A model generated the notes under the pieces. The model ran no database searches. It had not been told where the DNA came from and worked only from the letters and a program-made list of their open reading frames with translations. From positions 1-64,000 of the forward strand of contig PMZR01000013.1 of assembly GCA_003170135.1 (NCBI GenBank): a DNA stretch of 64,000 nt. Direction: 5' to 3'. Shown in pieces: positions 7,854 to 16,254 of the stretch. The DNA is from Acidobacteriota bacterium (GTDB taxonomy: Bacteria > Acidobacteriota > Vicinamibacteria > Vicinamibacterales > Fen-181). Positions within the stretch are counted from its first letter, which is position 1. Every line of letters starts with the position of its first letter. A program made the translations under genes and the position numbers.

Positions 7854-8129
7854 CTACCCTTTGATCACAAACGCACCGACGCGACGGGTCGGCGGCACTT
7901 CGTCGACCTCGACATTGTCCACGCGCGCGCCCGGCGGCCCCTGCCGGAGCGCCATCTCGAGACGACGCATCGCCTCGGCTTCCCCTTCGGCCATCACCTC
8001 GACACAGCCATTCGGCATGTTCCGCGCGAATCCCGAGATGCCCTCGTGAATCGCGTGATCGTAGGCGAAGGCGCGGAACCCGATGCCCTGCACGCGACCG
8101 CAGACGACGAACCGGCGCGCCAGGAACAT
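7854..8129 (-). CDS. acyP: Acylphosphatase
   Basis: A 91-residue protein that hydrolyses acyl phosphates. The family signature GRVQGIGFRAFAYDHA (with the catalytic Arg) and the second motif GFARNMPNGCVEVMAEG (catalytic Asn) are present. I start at the ATG at 8129, since MFLARRFVVCGRVQG gives the usual length; a start at 8180 would add 17 atypical residues. A perfect TATAAT lies 26 bases upstream. Confidence 0.92.
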   Translation of the reverse strand: MFLARRFVVCGRVQGIGFRAFAYDHAIHEGISGFARNMPNGCVEVMAEGEAEAMRRLEMALRQGPPGARVDNVEVDEVPPTRRVGAFVIKG

Positions 8130-8154
8130 CTCACCCCGTCCTTGGGAGCCCCGG

Positions 8155-8160
8155 ATTATA
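8155..8160 (-). promoter_or_regulatory. -10 box TATAAT upstream of acyP-apt
   Basis: On the minus strand a perfect TATAAT ends 26 bases before the acyP start. No recognisable -35 hexamer is seen 16-18 bp further upstream, so the promoter may be weak or need an activator. Confidence 0.45.
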
Positions 8161-8229
8161 CCGCAGGCGGGCTCGTCCATCCCGCAGCGTCCATGGCTGG
8201 GTGACGATCACGAGAAGGAACGTGGATGG

Positions 8230-11200
8230 TTACGAAGACGTGACCGGCTCCAGCTTGCGCGATACAAGCAGCTTGTTGAACGCGGGAACATCCGCCTTCA
8301 GCATGGCGTCGAGCCGGGCGATTTGTGCATCCAGGCGCCCGGACAGATCCTTGAACACGTCGGAGTCCTGCGTGGTCGGCCGCGCGTCGGCGCTCTCGAT
8401 TACTTCCTCGAGCGCCGCCAGCTGGTTGTTCAGCCTGATCGGGTAGTTGAGCGGATCCTGGCTGCTCTGGTTCCGGTACTGGTAGATCTCGCCTTCGATG
8501 TCGGTCAGCCTCGCCAGCAGCGCCTGCCCTGCCGCAATCGTCTTCGCGTCGCGTTTCGGGTTCAGTTTCCCGACCCGGTCGGTGATCTGGTCCTTCAGGC
8601 CGCGGATCTTGACGACGGTCTCGTCGGCCTGGCTCAACTTGTCGCGGACCTCAGTCGCCAGCTTGAACTGTTCCTGCAGATCCGCATCGGTCACGTTGGT
8701 GAGATTCGGGTTCTTCGCGATCGCGAACGGCTGGGTCAACGCCTGGCCCGCCGCGATCAGCCGCACCTGGTATGGTCCCGGCGACGCCACGGGGCCGCGC
8801 AGGTTGCCCGCCCACAAGATCATCTTGGGGAACCCGCTGGCGTCGGGATAGCGCATGTCCCACACGAACCGGTTCATGCCCGCCTTGGTGGCGACACGGG
8901 GTGCCGGCGCCCGGGGACCTTCTTCTTCCTCCCCGCCGGCCGGGACCTCCGGTTTCTTCTTTTCCTCGGCCGGGCTCCCCGTGAACGTGCGGACGATGTC
9001 GCCCTTGGCGTCGAAGATGTCGATGGTGACCTTGTCCGCAGCCTGCTTCAGGTAGTAGTCGATCGCCACGCCGCGGCTGACCGATCGCATGGCGTCGGCC
9101 GGCCGGAACAGGTACGCGGCGGACGTGGCCACCGCCGGTGTGAGCTGCCGCAGCACGCCGATGTTGTCGAGTACGTAGAACGACCGCCCGTGCGTCGCGA
9201 TGACCAGGTCGTTGTCCTTGATCGCGATATCGTGCACGGGCGTGACAGGCAGGTCCAGCCGCAGCGATTGCCAGTCCGCTCCAGCGTCGAACGAAACGTA
9301 GATGCCGTGCTCGGTGCCCGCAAACAGCAGGCCCGGCCGTGTCGGATCCTCGCGAATGGCCCGCGCGAAATCGCGCGCGCCGATCCCGTTGACGATCTTC
9401 GTCCACGTCCTGCCGTAGTCGTCGGTCCGGTAGAAGTACGGCGCCCAATCGTCCTGCTGGTAGCGGTTCGCGGCGACGTAGGCGGTCCCCGGTTTGTTCG
9501 GCGACGCCTCGATCAGGCTGATGCGCGCAAAATCGGGCAAATTGGACGGAGTCACACGCTGCCATGGCGTCTTGCCGCCGTCGCGCGTGATCGAGATCAC
9601 GCCGTCATCCGACCCGGCCCAGATGGTATTCGGGTCCTTCGGTGACGGCGCGATCGTGAAGACGACGGCATAGGTCTCGACGCCCGTCTGGTCGAGCGTA
9701 ATCGGCCCCCCGGACGGCCCCATCGTCTTCGGATCAGCGCGCGTCAGGTCGTCGCTGATGCGCTCCCAGCTCTGGCCCTCGTTGGTCGTCCGCCACACGT
9801 GCTGCGAGCCGACGTACAGCACGCGCGGATCAGTCGGCGAGAACACGATCGGGTAGGTCCACTGGAAGCGCTCGCGGATGTCTTTCGACGAATGGCCCAT
9901 CGGGTTCTCGGGCCACACGTTGACTTCGCGCATCTCGCCCGTGGCGCGGTCGTAGCGCGTCAGCATGCCGCCGTAGCTGCCCGCGTAGAAGATGTCGGGG
10001 TTGCGCGGGTCGGCCGCGATGTAGCCGCTCTCGCCCCCGCCCACCTGGTAGAACTCGTCGCCGCTGCCGTTACTGGGCACGCACGCCGTGCTGTTGTCCT
10101 GCTGCGCCCCGCAGACGTGATAGGGAATGTGCGCCGTGGTCACCACGTGATAGAGCTGCGCGGTGGGATAGCGCTGGGCCGTCCACGAGTCGCCGCCGTT
10201 CACCGACACGTTCGCGCCGCCGTCGTTGCCGTTGATCATCCGCGCCGGATCGTTGGGCGCGATCCACAGGTCGTGGTTGTCGCCGTGCGGCACGCGGATC
10301 GCCTTGAACGTCTTGCCGCCGTCATCGGATCGATAGCAGCCGGTGTTGAGGACGTACACGCGGTCGCGGTTCTTCGGGTCGGCGTAGATACGCGTGTAGT
10401 AGAACGCGCGCTGCCGGAAGCGCCGCTCGTCGTTCACCTTCGTCCACGTCGCGCCGCCGTCGTCCGATCGGAAGATGCCGCCGTCCTCGGCTTCGACGAT
10501 CGCCCAGACGCGGCTGCCGTCGGCGCCCGATACCGCCACGCCGATCTTGCCGACGATGCCCTTGGGCAAGCCCGGGTGGCGGGTGATCTCGTCCCACGTG
10601 TCGCCCCCGTTGGTCGTCTTGAAGAGGCCGCTTCCGGGGCCGCCGCTCGAGAGCGAATAGGGCGTGCGGAACGCCTCCCACATGGCGGCGAAGAGCACCT
10701 GCGGGTTCTTTGGATCGAACGAGAGATCGACGGCACCGGCGCGGTCGCTCCGGTAGAGCACGTTCTTCCAGGTCTTGCCGCCGTCGCTCGTCCGGAAGAC
10801 GCCGCGCTCCGGGTTCGGACCGAACGGATGTCCGAGCGCCGCCACGTACACGATGTCGGGGTTGGTCGGATGGATGCGGATGCGTCCCACGGCCTGCGTG
10901 TCGGCCAGCCCGCTCGGCGCCCACGTCTTGCCGCCATCGGTCGATTTGTACAGGCCGTCGCCCTGGATGATGTTGCCGCGCAGTTCGGTCTCGCCGGTGC
11001 CCAGGAAGACGATGTCCGGATTCGATTCCGACACCGCCACCGTGCCCACCGACGATGTCTTCAGCGAGGTGTCCGTCACGGGCTTCCAGGTGGTGCCCCC
11101 ATCGGTGGTCTTCCACAATCCCCCGCCGGTCGCGCCGAAGTAGTACTCGAGGGGCCGGCTGGGGCTGCCGGCGACACCGATCGATCGGCCGCCACGGTTC

Positions 11201-11346
11201 GGGCCGATGTTGCGCCACTTCAGGCCCGCGAAGAACTGCGCGTCATAGCGACCCGGCGCGCCCGGTGGCGGCGCGTTCTGCGCCGCGCCGACGATGGCCA
11301 ACCCGATGGCGAGGACGAGGGTGACGAGCGCGCGGACTGATCGCAT
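8230..11346 (-). CDS. Secreted Asp-box / sortilin (VPS10)-like beta-propeller protein
   Basis: A 1038-residue protein with a signal peptide (MRSVRALVTLVLAIGLAIVG, cut near AAQ). At least eight Asp-box turns of the S/T-x-D-G-G-x-T-W type recur (for example TTDGGTTWKP, TSDGGKTWKN, TTNGGDTWDE, SDDGGATWTK), which build one or two large beta-propellers as in sortilin and sialidase-like folds. A C-terminal 250 residues form a beta-sandwich-like region and a helical tail. The ATG at 11346 has AGAGG 6 bases upstream and starts the signal peptide. Proteins of this type are abundant in Acidobacteriota and usually annotated as glycosyl hydrolases; no catalytic residues can be assigned. Confidence 0.85.
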   Translation of the reverse strand: MRSVRALVTLVLAIGLAIVGAAQNAPPPGAPGRYDAQFFAGLKWRNIGPNRGGRSIGVAGSPSRPLEYYFGATGGGLWKTTDGGTTWKPVTDTSLKTSSVGTVAVSESNPDIVFLGTGETELRGNIIQGDGLYKSTDGGKTWAPSGLADTQAVGRIRIHPTNPDIVYVAALGHPFGPNPERGVFRTSDGGKTWKNVLYRSDRAGAVDLSFDPKNPQVLFAAMWEAFRTPYSLSSGGPGSGLFKTTNGGDTWDEITRHPGLPKGIVGKIGVAVSGADGSRVWAIVEAEDGGIFRSDDGGATWTKVNDERRFRQRAFYYTRIYADPKNRDRVYVLNTGCYRSDDGGKTFKAIRVPHGDNHDLWIAPNDPARMINGNDGGANVSVNGGDSWTAQRYPTAQLYHVVTTAHIPYHVCGAQQDNSTACVPSNGSGDEFYQVGGGESGYIAADPRNPDIFYAGSYGGMLTRYDRATGEMREVNVWPENPMGHSSKDIRERFQWTYPIVFSPTDPRVLYVGSQHVWRTTNEGQSWERISDDLTRADPKTMGPSGGPITLDQTGVETYAVVFTIAPSPKDPNTIWAGSDDGVISITRDGGKTPWQRVTPSNLPDFARISLIEASPNKPGTAYVAANRYQQDDWAPYFYRTDDYGRTWTKIVNGIGARDFARAIREDPTRPGLLFAGTEHGIYVSFDAGADWQSLRLDLPVTPVHDIAIKDNDLVIATHGRSFYVLDNIGVLRQLTPAVATSAAYLFRPADAMRSVSRGVAIDYYLKQAADKVTIDIFDAKGDIVRTFTGSPAEEKKKPEVPAGGEEEEGPRAPAPRVATKAGMNRFVWDMRYPDASGFPKMILWAGNLRGPVASPGPYQVRLIAAGQALTQPFAIAKNPNLTNVTDADLQEQFKLATEVRDKLSQADETVVKIRGLKDQITDRVGKLNPKRDAKTIAAGQALLARLTDIEGEIYQYRNQSSQDPLNYPIRLNNQLAALEEVIESADARPTTQDSDVFKDLSGRLDAQIARLDAMLKADVPAFNKLLVSRKLEPVTSS

Positions 11347-11428
11347 CCATACCTCTCTTGTTGATGAGGCCATCGTAATGCGCGGCCCGTCTGCCGACAA
11401 GTCGAAGGCACTTCCGGCTGAACGGATT

Positions 11429-11493
11429 GGGGTCAGGTCTTGAACTGCCACTTTCTTCACGACCTGGCCCCCGGCAATTCAAGACCTGACCCC
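11429..11493. repeat. Inverted repeat with GGGGTCAGGTC arms
   Basis: Two 21-base arms, 11429-11449 and 11473-11493, are reverse complements at 20 of 21 positions, around a 23-base spacer. The arms begin GGGGTCAGGTCTTGAA. Related GGGGTC(A/T)GACCCC words occur at about 36214, 39814 and 42530, so this belongs to a dispersed intergenic family. It sits in the divergent gap between the sortilin-like gene and the TonB fragment. Confidence 0.75.
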
Positions 11494-11907
11494 CATTTGG
11501 CGCGGTGTTTGCCCATCTACCAGGTGGAGGTGTTCTCGAGCTCGCTGGCTCGAGAACAGAACGACCATGTTCGAACTTGTGAAGCAGGAGCGTTGCCTGA
11601 AGCGCAGGCGGGTTCGGGAGTGCCGGTGCGCGTGGGCGGTCAGATCAAAACGCCCGATCTCGTTCACAGAGTGGAGCCGCGCTACCCTTCGATTGCCCAG
11701 AATGCGCACGTCGCCGGCGCGGTCATCCTGGAAGCGACGGTCGACACGAACGGACGCGTCCAGTCCGTGCACGTGCTTCGCGGCATACCTCTGCTGAACG
11801 AGGCGGCAGTCGATGCGGTGCGACAGTGGCAGTACTCACCGCTGCGACTGAACGGTGTGCCGACGCCGTTCATCCTGACGGTGACCGTCACGTTCAAGCT
11901 GCAGTGA
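11440..11907 (+). CDS. TonB C-terminal domain fragment (probably truncated gene)
   Basis: The last 95 residues (from the GTG at 11620) are a clear TonB C-terminal domain: VRVGGQIKTPDLVHRVEPRYP, GAVILEATVDTNGRVQSV and EAAVDAVRQWQYSPLRLNG. In Acidobacteriota this block normally ends proteins with a membrane anchor or an M56 peptidase or kinase part. Here the reading frame upstream passes through the inverted repeat and has no membrane segment, so the gene is probably a remnant cut off from its N-terminal part. A cytoplasmic 95-residue product could not act as an energy transducer. Confidence 0.6.
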   Translation: MNCHFLHDLAPGNSRPDPHLARCLPIYQVEVFSSSLAREQNDHVRTCEAGALPEAQAGSGVPVRVGGQIKTPDLVHRVEPRYPSIAQNAHVAGAVILEATVDTNGRVQSVHVLRGIPLLNEAAVDAVRQWQYSPLRLNGVPTPFILTVTVTFKLQ

Positions 11908-11922
11908 TCCGCGCAGATCGCC

Positions 11923-12438
11923 CTAGCGCGCCAGTGCCGCCCTGGCCGCCGCTGGCAGCTTGTCCGCGTGCGCGACGAGCATCGTGACCTGCCATCGCGC
12001 GGTATCCGCCAGGGTGCCGCCGAAGCCCGGCATGCCGGACAACCGGATGCCGTGCGTCACCTTCCAGTACGTGATCCCTTCGGGATCGTCGGTCACCATG
12101 TCCTTCTGTTCGAAGAGCTGCGGTGGATCGGGGAACATGCCGCGCGCGATCAGGCTCGAGGCTGCTCCGGGCAGGCCATGGCACATGGCGCAATCGACCT
12201 TGTAGGTCTGCGCGCCCGCCACCATGTTCGCTTCGTCCGGCGGCAGCGGATCCTTCTGTTCCATCGAGCCGGAGTAGGCCACGTGCAGCGCCATCCGCGC
12301 CACCGTGCGCTCGAGCGGCAGCGGCGACGCCGTCGTCTCCATCCGGACACCGCCGGAGACGAGGAACAGGTACCCGCCAACCACCAGAACCGCCAGGGCA
12401 ACGACGAACCCCAGGACGAACCACAGCAGGCGAGACAT
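11923..12438 (-). CDS. Membrane-anchored monohaem cytochrome c
   Basis: A 171-residue protein with one N-terminal membrane helix (LLWFVLGFVVALAVLVVGGYLFLV) and a single haem-c site CAMCH near residue 82. MPGFGG further on can supply the axial methionine. AGGAGG lies 4 bases before the ATG, which supports this start over a longer upstream frame. The fold suits a class-I cytochrome c domain facing the periplasm. Its electron partners are not encoded next to it. Confidence 0.8.
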   Translation of the reverse strand: MSRLLWFVLGFVVALAVLVVGGYLFLVSGGVRMETTASPLPLERTVARMALHVAYSGSMEQKDPLPPDEANMVAGAQTYKVDCAMCHGLPGAASSLIARGMFPDPPQLFEQKDMVTDDPEGITYWKVTHGIRLSGMPGFGGTLADTARWQVTMLVAHADKLPAAARAALAR

Positions 12439-12778
12439 GCAGCCTCCTATGCAGGGCGTGCTGACGCGTGACAGATTCAGGTCCCAGGATGAGAATACCT
12501 GATCCGCAGCCTCCTGCCCGCGGCTTGTCCTGAATCCGCGCCTTCGACTTCGACGTGGCGGGCGTCCAATTACGACCGCTGGTAGTAGCTGCGCCGTTCC
12601 GCCACTGTCAGCTTTGCAGGGTGGTTCTGTGCATCTCACCGACAATCCCGGGCTTAGAATCTCCGGTGGCTGATTTGCGCGGTTGCTACTCGAGTGCACG
12701 CATGGGTGGCCGCGCATGTCTGAGCGCTGCCCATCGGAGCGACGCAGCGCACCGCCGCCTGGAGCCCGGAGCCTGAGG
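12439..12778. other. Intergenic region with short heptad array
   Basis: This 340-bp gap between the divergent cytochrome c and ABC-transporter genes must hold both promoters. The only structure I see is a three-unit 7-bp repeat at 12758-12778 (CCTGGAG, CCCGGAG, CCTGAGG) that touches the ATG of the ATPase gene; its last unit may serve as a weak ribosome site. Confidence 0.45.
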
Positions 12779-13504
12779 ATGGCCGTCCGCGACCCACTCA
12801 TCACCGTCACCGGGCTGTCGAAACGCTACGGTCGCGTGGCCGCGCTGTGCGACGTCAGCTTCTCGATCCGCGACGGCGAGATCCTCGGGCTCATCGGACC
12901 CAACGGCGCAGGCAAGACCACGCTCTTCGAGTGCGTCGCCGGCGTGCAGCCGGCCGATGCCGGCCGGGTCACGTGCGGGGGGCGCGGCGCGCCCGCGCGG
13001 CCGTGCGACATCCTCTTTTACCTGCCCGACGCCATCGCGCCGTGGGCCGACGAGCGGCTCGACTGGGTGCTGCGCTTCGTGCTGCACTTCTTCGGGGGAT
13101 CGGCGAACCGCCTTCCCGAGGTCGTCGAACGGATCGGCATCGCGTCTCTGATGGGCGCGCGCATCGGTACGATGTCGAAGGGTCAGCGCAAGCGGGCGCT
13201 GCTGGCGATCGGGTTGCTGACGCCGCAGCCCGTGCTGTTCATCGACGAACCGTTCGAAGGACTCGACCTGCGCCAGGGGCGGGAGGTGGCCGGCGCGCTC
13301 AAATGGCATGCCTCGTCTGGGCGCACGCTGTTCGTGTCCATTCACCAGATCCTCGAGGCCGGGCGCTTCTGCGACCGGCTGGTGCTCTTGAGCAACGGGC
13401 GCGTCTGCGCGGAGGGCACGGCGCCGGAGTTGACGACCATGGCCGCGGGCCACATCGGCGGGACCCCAGCGGATTTCGAGGAGGTCTTCCTTGCGCTCGC
13501 CTAG
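12779..13504 (+). CDS. ABC transporter ATP-binding protein
   Basis: A 241-residue ATPase of the CcmA/export type. Walker A is GPNGAGKTT (about residues 39-47), the signature is TMSKGQRKR (MSKGQ rather than LSGGQ), Walker B is PVLFIDEPFEGLD, and the switch His is in FVSIHQ. Its 3' end overlaps the permease gene by 14 bases, so the two form one transporter. Substrate unknown. Confidence 0.88.
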   Translation: MAVRDPLITVTGLSKRYGRVAALCDVSFSIRDGEILGLIGPNGAGKTTLFECVAGVQPADAGRVTCGGRGAPARPCDILFYLPDAIAPWADERLDWVLRFVLHFFGGSANRLPEVVERIGIASLMGARIGTMSKGQRKRALLAIGLLTPQPVLFIDEPFEGLDLRQGREVAGALKWHASSGRTLFVSIHQILEAGRFCDRLVLLSNGRVCAEGTAPELTTMAAGHIGGTPADFEEVFLALA

Positions 13505-14816
13505 CCACGCGTGGTTGTGGCTCGTGCGCAAGGAATGGCGCGAGCTGCTGGCGTCGCGTGCATGGTGGGTGATGGTCGCCCTCACCGGGCCGCTGGTGGG
13601 CGTCTCGTTCATCAGCGCCGTCAACCTCTATGCCGAGGCCAGCGGCCTCGGCGCGACGCTGCCGAACGTGGGCGAAGCGTTCTCGCCGCTGGACGGCATC
13701 TGGGTACCGACCTTCACTGCCTACGAACTGGCGGCGACGTTCCTGTTGCCGTTCGTGGTGATCCGGCTCGTCGCCGGGGACCGCCAGAGCGGTGCGCTGA
13801 AACTCGAGCTCCAGCAAGGCATGCCGGCGACCTGGCGGATCCTCGCGAAGGTCGTCGTGCTGCTGGCCGGCTGGTGCATGGCCTGCGTGCCTGCAGGCAT
13901 CGCCCTCGTTCTCTGGACGCGGTACGGCGGAAGCACGTATCCGCCGGAACTTCTGAGTGTCGTGCTCGGCCACTTGCTCAACGCCGGCCTGGTCATCGCG
14001 CTGGCGACCGCAGCCGCCTCTGTCGCCGAGCATCCATCCACCGCGGCCATCCTGACGCTCGCCGTCACCGTCGGTACCTGGATCCTCGGTTTTGTCGCCG
14101 CCGTGCACGGCGGTCTGTGGGAACAGGTCGCCGCCTACACGCCGGGCGCGATGCTCGACGCATTCCAGCACGGCCTCATCCGGCTCAACGCCGCGCTCGT
14201 CGTCTTCGTCCTGTCGTTGACCGGGGTCGGGCTGGGGGCCATCTGGCTGCGTCTCGGCGTGCCCGTGCGCCGGCGCACGCTCGAGTCGGCGCTGCTCGGC
14301 GGACTGGCAGCGGCGCTCGTCGTCGCATGCGCGCTGGTGCGCCCGAGCTGGGACGTGTCCGAGAACCGGCGCCATTCCTTTGCGAGACCAGACCAGGAGG
14401 CGCTCGCCCGCATCAGCGCCCCGCTTACCATCGAGGCACACCTCGCGCCCGAGGACCCGCGCCGCTTCGACCTCGAACACCAGGCGCTGTCGAAGCTCCG
14501 GCGCGCGATGCCGTCGCTCTCGGTGCGCTACGTCTCGACGACCACCACCGGACTGTTCGAGCAGGCCACGGCCGGTTACGGCGAGATCCGCTACGACCTC
14601 GGGGGCCGGAAGACGACCAGCCGGTTGACGACTGGCGAAGCGGTGCTCGACACCATCTATGGCCTGGCCGGCATCACTCCGCCGGCCCAGGTCGAGCCGG
14701 CCTTTCGCGGCCATCCGCTCGCCGCCCGGCCGACAGCGGCCGCGCCGATTTTCTACGCCGTCTGGCCCGCGCTGGTCGCGGGTCTCGCGCTACTCGCTTC
14801 CAGGAGGCAGACATGA
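13491..14816 (+). CDS. ABC-2-type permease with C-terminal GldG-like part
   Basis: A 441-residue protein. The first 250 residues hold about six membrane helices typical of an ABC-2 permease. After another helix (ESALLGGLAAALVVACALV) comes a soluble part (RHSFARPDQEALARISAPLTI... to GYGEIRYDLGGRKT) that resembles the auxiliary GldG/YdbJ-like domain, then a last helix. The start is a TTG, favoured by AGGAGG 6 bases upstream and by overlap with the ATPase gene. A permease-GldG fusion is known in exporters related to gliding and nutrient export systems; the substrate cannot be told. Confidence 0.8.
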   Translation: MRSPSHAWLWLVRKEWRELLASRAWWVMVALTGPLVGVSFISAVNLYAEASGLGATLPNVGEAFSPLDGIWVPTFTAYELAATFLLPFVVIRLVAGDRQSGALKLELQQGMPATWRILAKVVVLLAGWCMACVPAGIALVLWTRYGGSTYPPELLSVVLGHLLNAGLVIALATAAASVAEHPSTAAILTLAVTVGTWILGFVAAVHGGLWEQVAAYTPGAMLDAFQHGLIRLNAALVVFVLSLTGVGLGAIWLRLGVPVRRRTLESALLGGLAAALVVACALVRPSWDVSENRRHSFARPDQEALARISAPLTIEAHLAPEDPRRFDLEHQALSKLRRAMPSLSVRYVSTTTTGLFEQATAGYGEIRYDLGGRKTTSRLTTGEAVLDTIYGLAGITPPAQVEPAFRGHPLAARPTAAAPIFYAVWPALVAGLALLASRRQT

Positions 14817-15535
14817 TGACCGTTCGGCATTCATTCATCGCGTGCGCCATGCTGCTTGCGCTCGCTCCCCTTCACGCCACCGACATCAAGGTCGATCTCG
14901 CCAAGGAGCAGGTCGGCAGGGAGCCAAAGGCGTTCCAGCCGATCGTCGGCACCTGGATCGTGGCCAGGGACGGCGACGAGACCGTCATCATGGTCGATGG
15001 CCGGCCGTGGGCGGCGAGCCAGGACAACCCGACCAAGCTCCTGCTCGAGAATGCCCGGAAGTTCTACGGCGCGTCGAACGAACAGTTCATGGACAACGTG
15101 AAGCAGTTCGCCTACTTCCCGATTGCCATCCTGAACGGCGTCGACAACTTCGCGAACGGCACGATCAGCCTGAAATTCAAGACCGTCAACGGGACCAACG
15201 ATCGCTGCTCGGGCATCCTGTTCAACGTCCGCCCGAACGGCGACTGGCTGGCCGTGCGATACAACGACACCGAGAACAACATCGCGCTCTGGACATTCCA
15301 CGACGGCGTCCGCCGCAACGTAAAATTCGGCGGCCGCAGCGCCTTCGTGCTCGACCGCGCGCAGTGGCACGACCTGAAAATGACCGTCCAGGGCACCGAC
15401 TTCAAGGCGTGGATCGACGGCACGCTGGGCCTCGAGTTCACGCTGAAGGAACCGGTGTCGGGCAAGATCGGGCTGTGGTCGAAGACCGACAGCACGAGCT
15501 ACTTCAAGGATTACGTGGTGAGTCCCGCGCCGTAA
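14813..15535 (+). CDS. Secreted DUF1080/LamG-like protein
   Basis: A 240-residue protein with a signal peptide (RHSFIACAMLLALAPLHA). The mature part is a concanavalin-like beta-sandwich: GTISLKFKTVNGTNDRCSGILF, NGDWLAVRYNDTENNIALW, and QWHDLKMTVQGTDFKAWIDG are typical of DUF1080/3-keto-disaccharide hydrolase-like and LamG domains that bind sugars. CAGGAGGCAG precedes the ATG, which overlaps the permease stop, so it is the third gene of the transporter operon. Confidence 0.75.
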   Translation: MMTVRHSFIACAMLLALAPLHATDIKVDLAKEQVGREPKAFQPIVGTWIVARDGDETVIMVDGRPWAASQDNPTKLLLENARKFYGASNEQFMDNVKQFAYFPIAILNGVDNFANGTISLKFKTVNGTNDRCSGILFNVRPNGDWLAVRYNDTENNIALWTFHDGVRRNVKFGGRSAFVLDRAQWHDLKMTVQGTDFKAWIDGTLGLEFTLKEPVSGKIGLWSKTDSTSYFKDYVVSPAP

Positions 15536-15539
15536 CCAC

Positions 15540-15568
15540 TTCACCTCCTGAAGGCGCTCGGTTATACA
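15540..15568 (+). promoter_or_regulatory. Candidate sigma-70 promoter of the GWxTD gene
   Basis: TTCACC (15540-15545) and TATACA (15563-15568) are 17 bp apart, 25 bases before the ATG at 15594. The -35 box is weak; spacing and position are good. Confidence 0.45.
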
Positions 15569-15593
15569 ATGCATCGCCCCGAAGGAGGCTGGA

Positions 15594-16172
15594 ATGTGGC
15601 GAGTAGTTGTCGTGTGCCTGTTGATGCCGGTGGTCTGGCCGATGGTCCAGGCGCCACCCGTCCCTGATCGTGACTGGAAGCGCTGGCTGAACGATGTCGC
15701 CCCGCTCCTGACGCCGGCGGAAAAGTCGGAGGCGACCAAGGCGTCGGCCGCCGATCGCGAGAAGGTCCGCGACGCGTTCTGGGCTCGCAGGAACCCGGAG
15801 CCGCAGGCGGCCGAGAACCCGGCGCGGGCCGAGTACGAATTGCGCGTGCGCACGGCCGACAAGCGGTTCCGCAACGGCGCTGACGGAGCCTGGAACGACT
15901 GCGGGCGCACGTTCGTCCTGCTCGGCAAACCGGACCGCGTCACCAACACCGCCGCCGCCTCGCATTTCACGGGCGACCCGATGGCCGCGGCCCGCGAGCA
16001 GGACGACCGCGAAGCCGAGACCTGGCTCTATCGGACTCCGCCGCGCCTCCCACCGTCTCCCGAGGGGTATGGGTTCCGGTTCACGCAGATCTGTGAATCG
16101 GTCGGCGGCCCGAGCTTCCAGCGTCTTCTGGGCGCTGTCGCCGCGACCTACGTCGTCACGCGCGAGCCGTAG
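15594..16172 (+). CDS. GWxTD domain-like secreted protein
   Basis: A 192-residue protein with a signal peptide (VVVVCLLMPVVWPMVQA). The mature part starts DWKRWLNDVAPLLTPAEKSE...FWARRNP, the layout of the N-terminal GWxTD repeat domain that is specific to Acidobacteriota and related phyla, and continues with GRTFVLLGKPDRV and ETWLYRTPP, the second conserved block. It is shorter than most members (about 400 residues). Function unknown. Confidence 0.75.
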   Translation: MWRVVVVCLLMPVVWPMVQAPPVPDRDWKRWLNDVAPLLTPAEKSEATKASAADREKVRDAFWARRNPEPQAAENPARAEYELRVRTADKRFRNGADGAWNDCGRTFVLLGKPDRVTNTAAASHFTGDPMAAAREQDDREAETWLYRTPPRLPPSPEGYGFRFTQICESVGGPSFQRLLGAVAATYVVTREP

Positions 16173-16254
16173 CCACCCGGACTCGCGCCCGACCTGTAGC
16201 CGATCGGAATCGCAGGCTCCGGAAGGCAGGTGAAACCGTGATGAGGTCGCTGAC

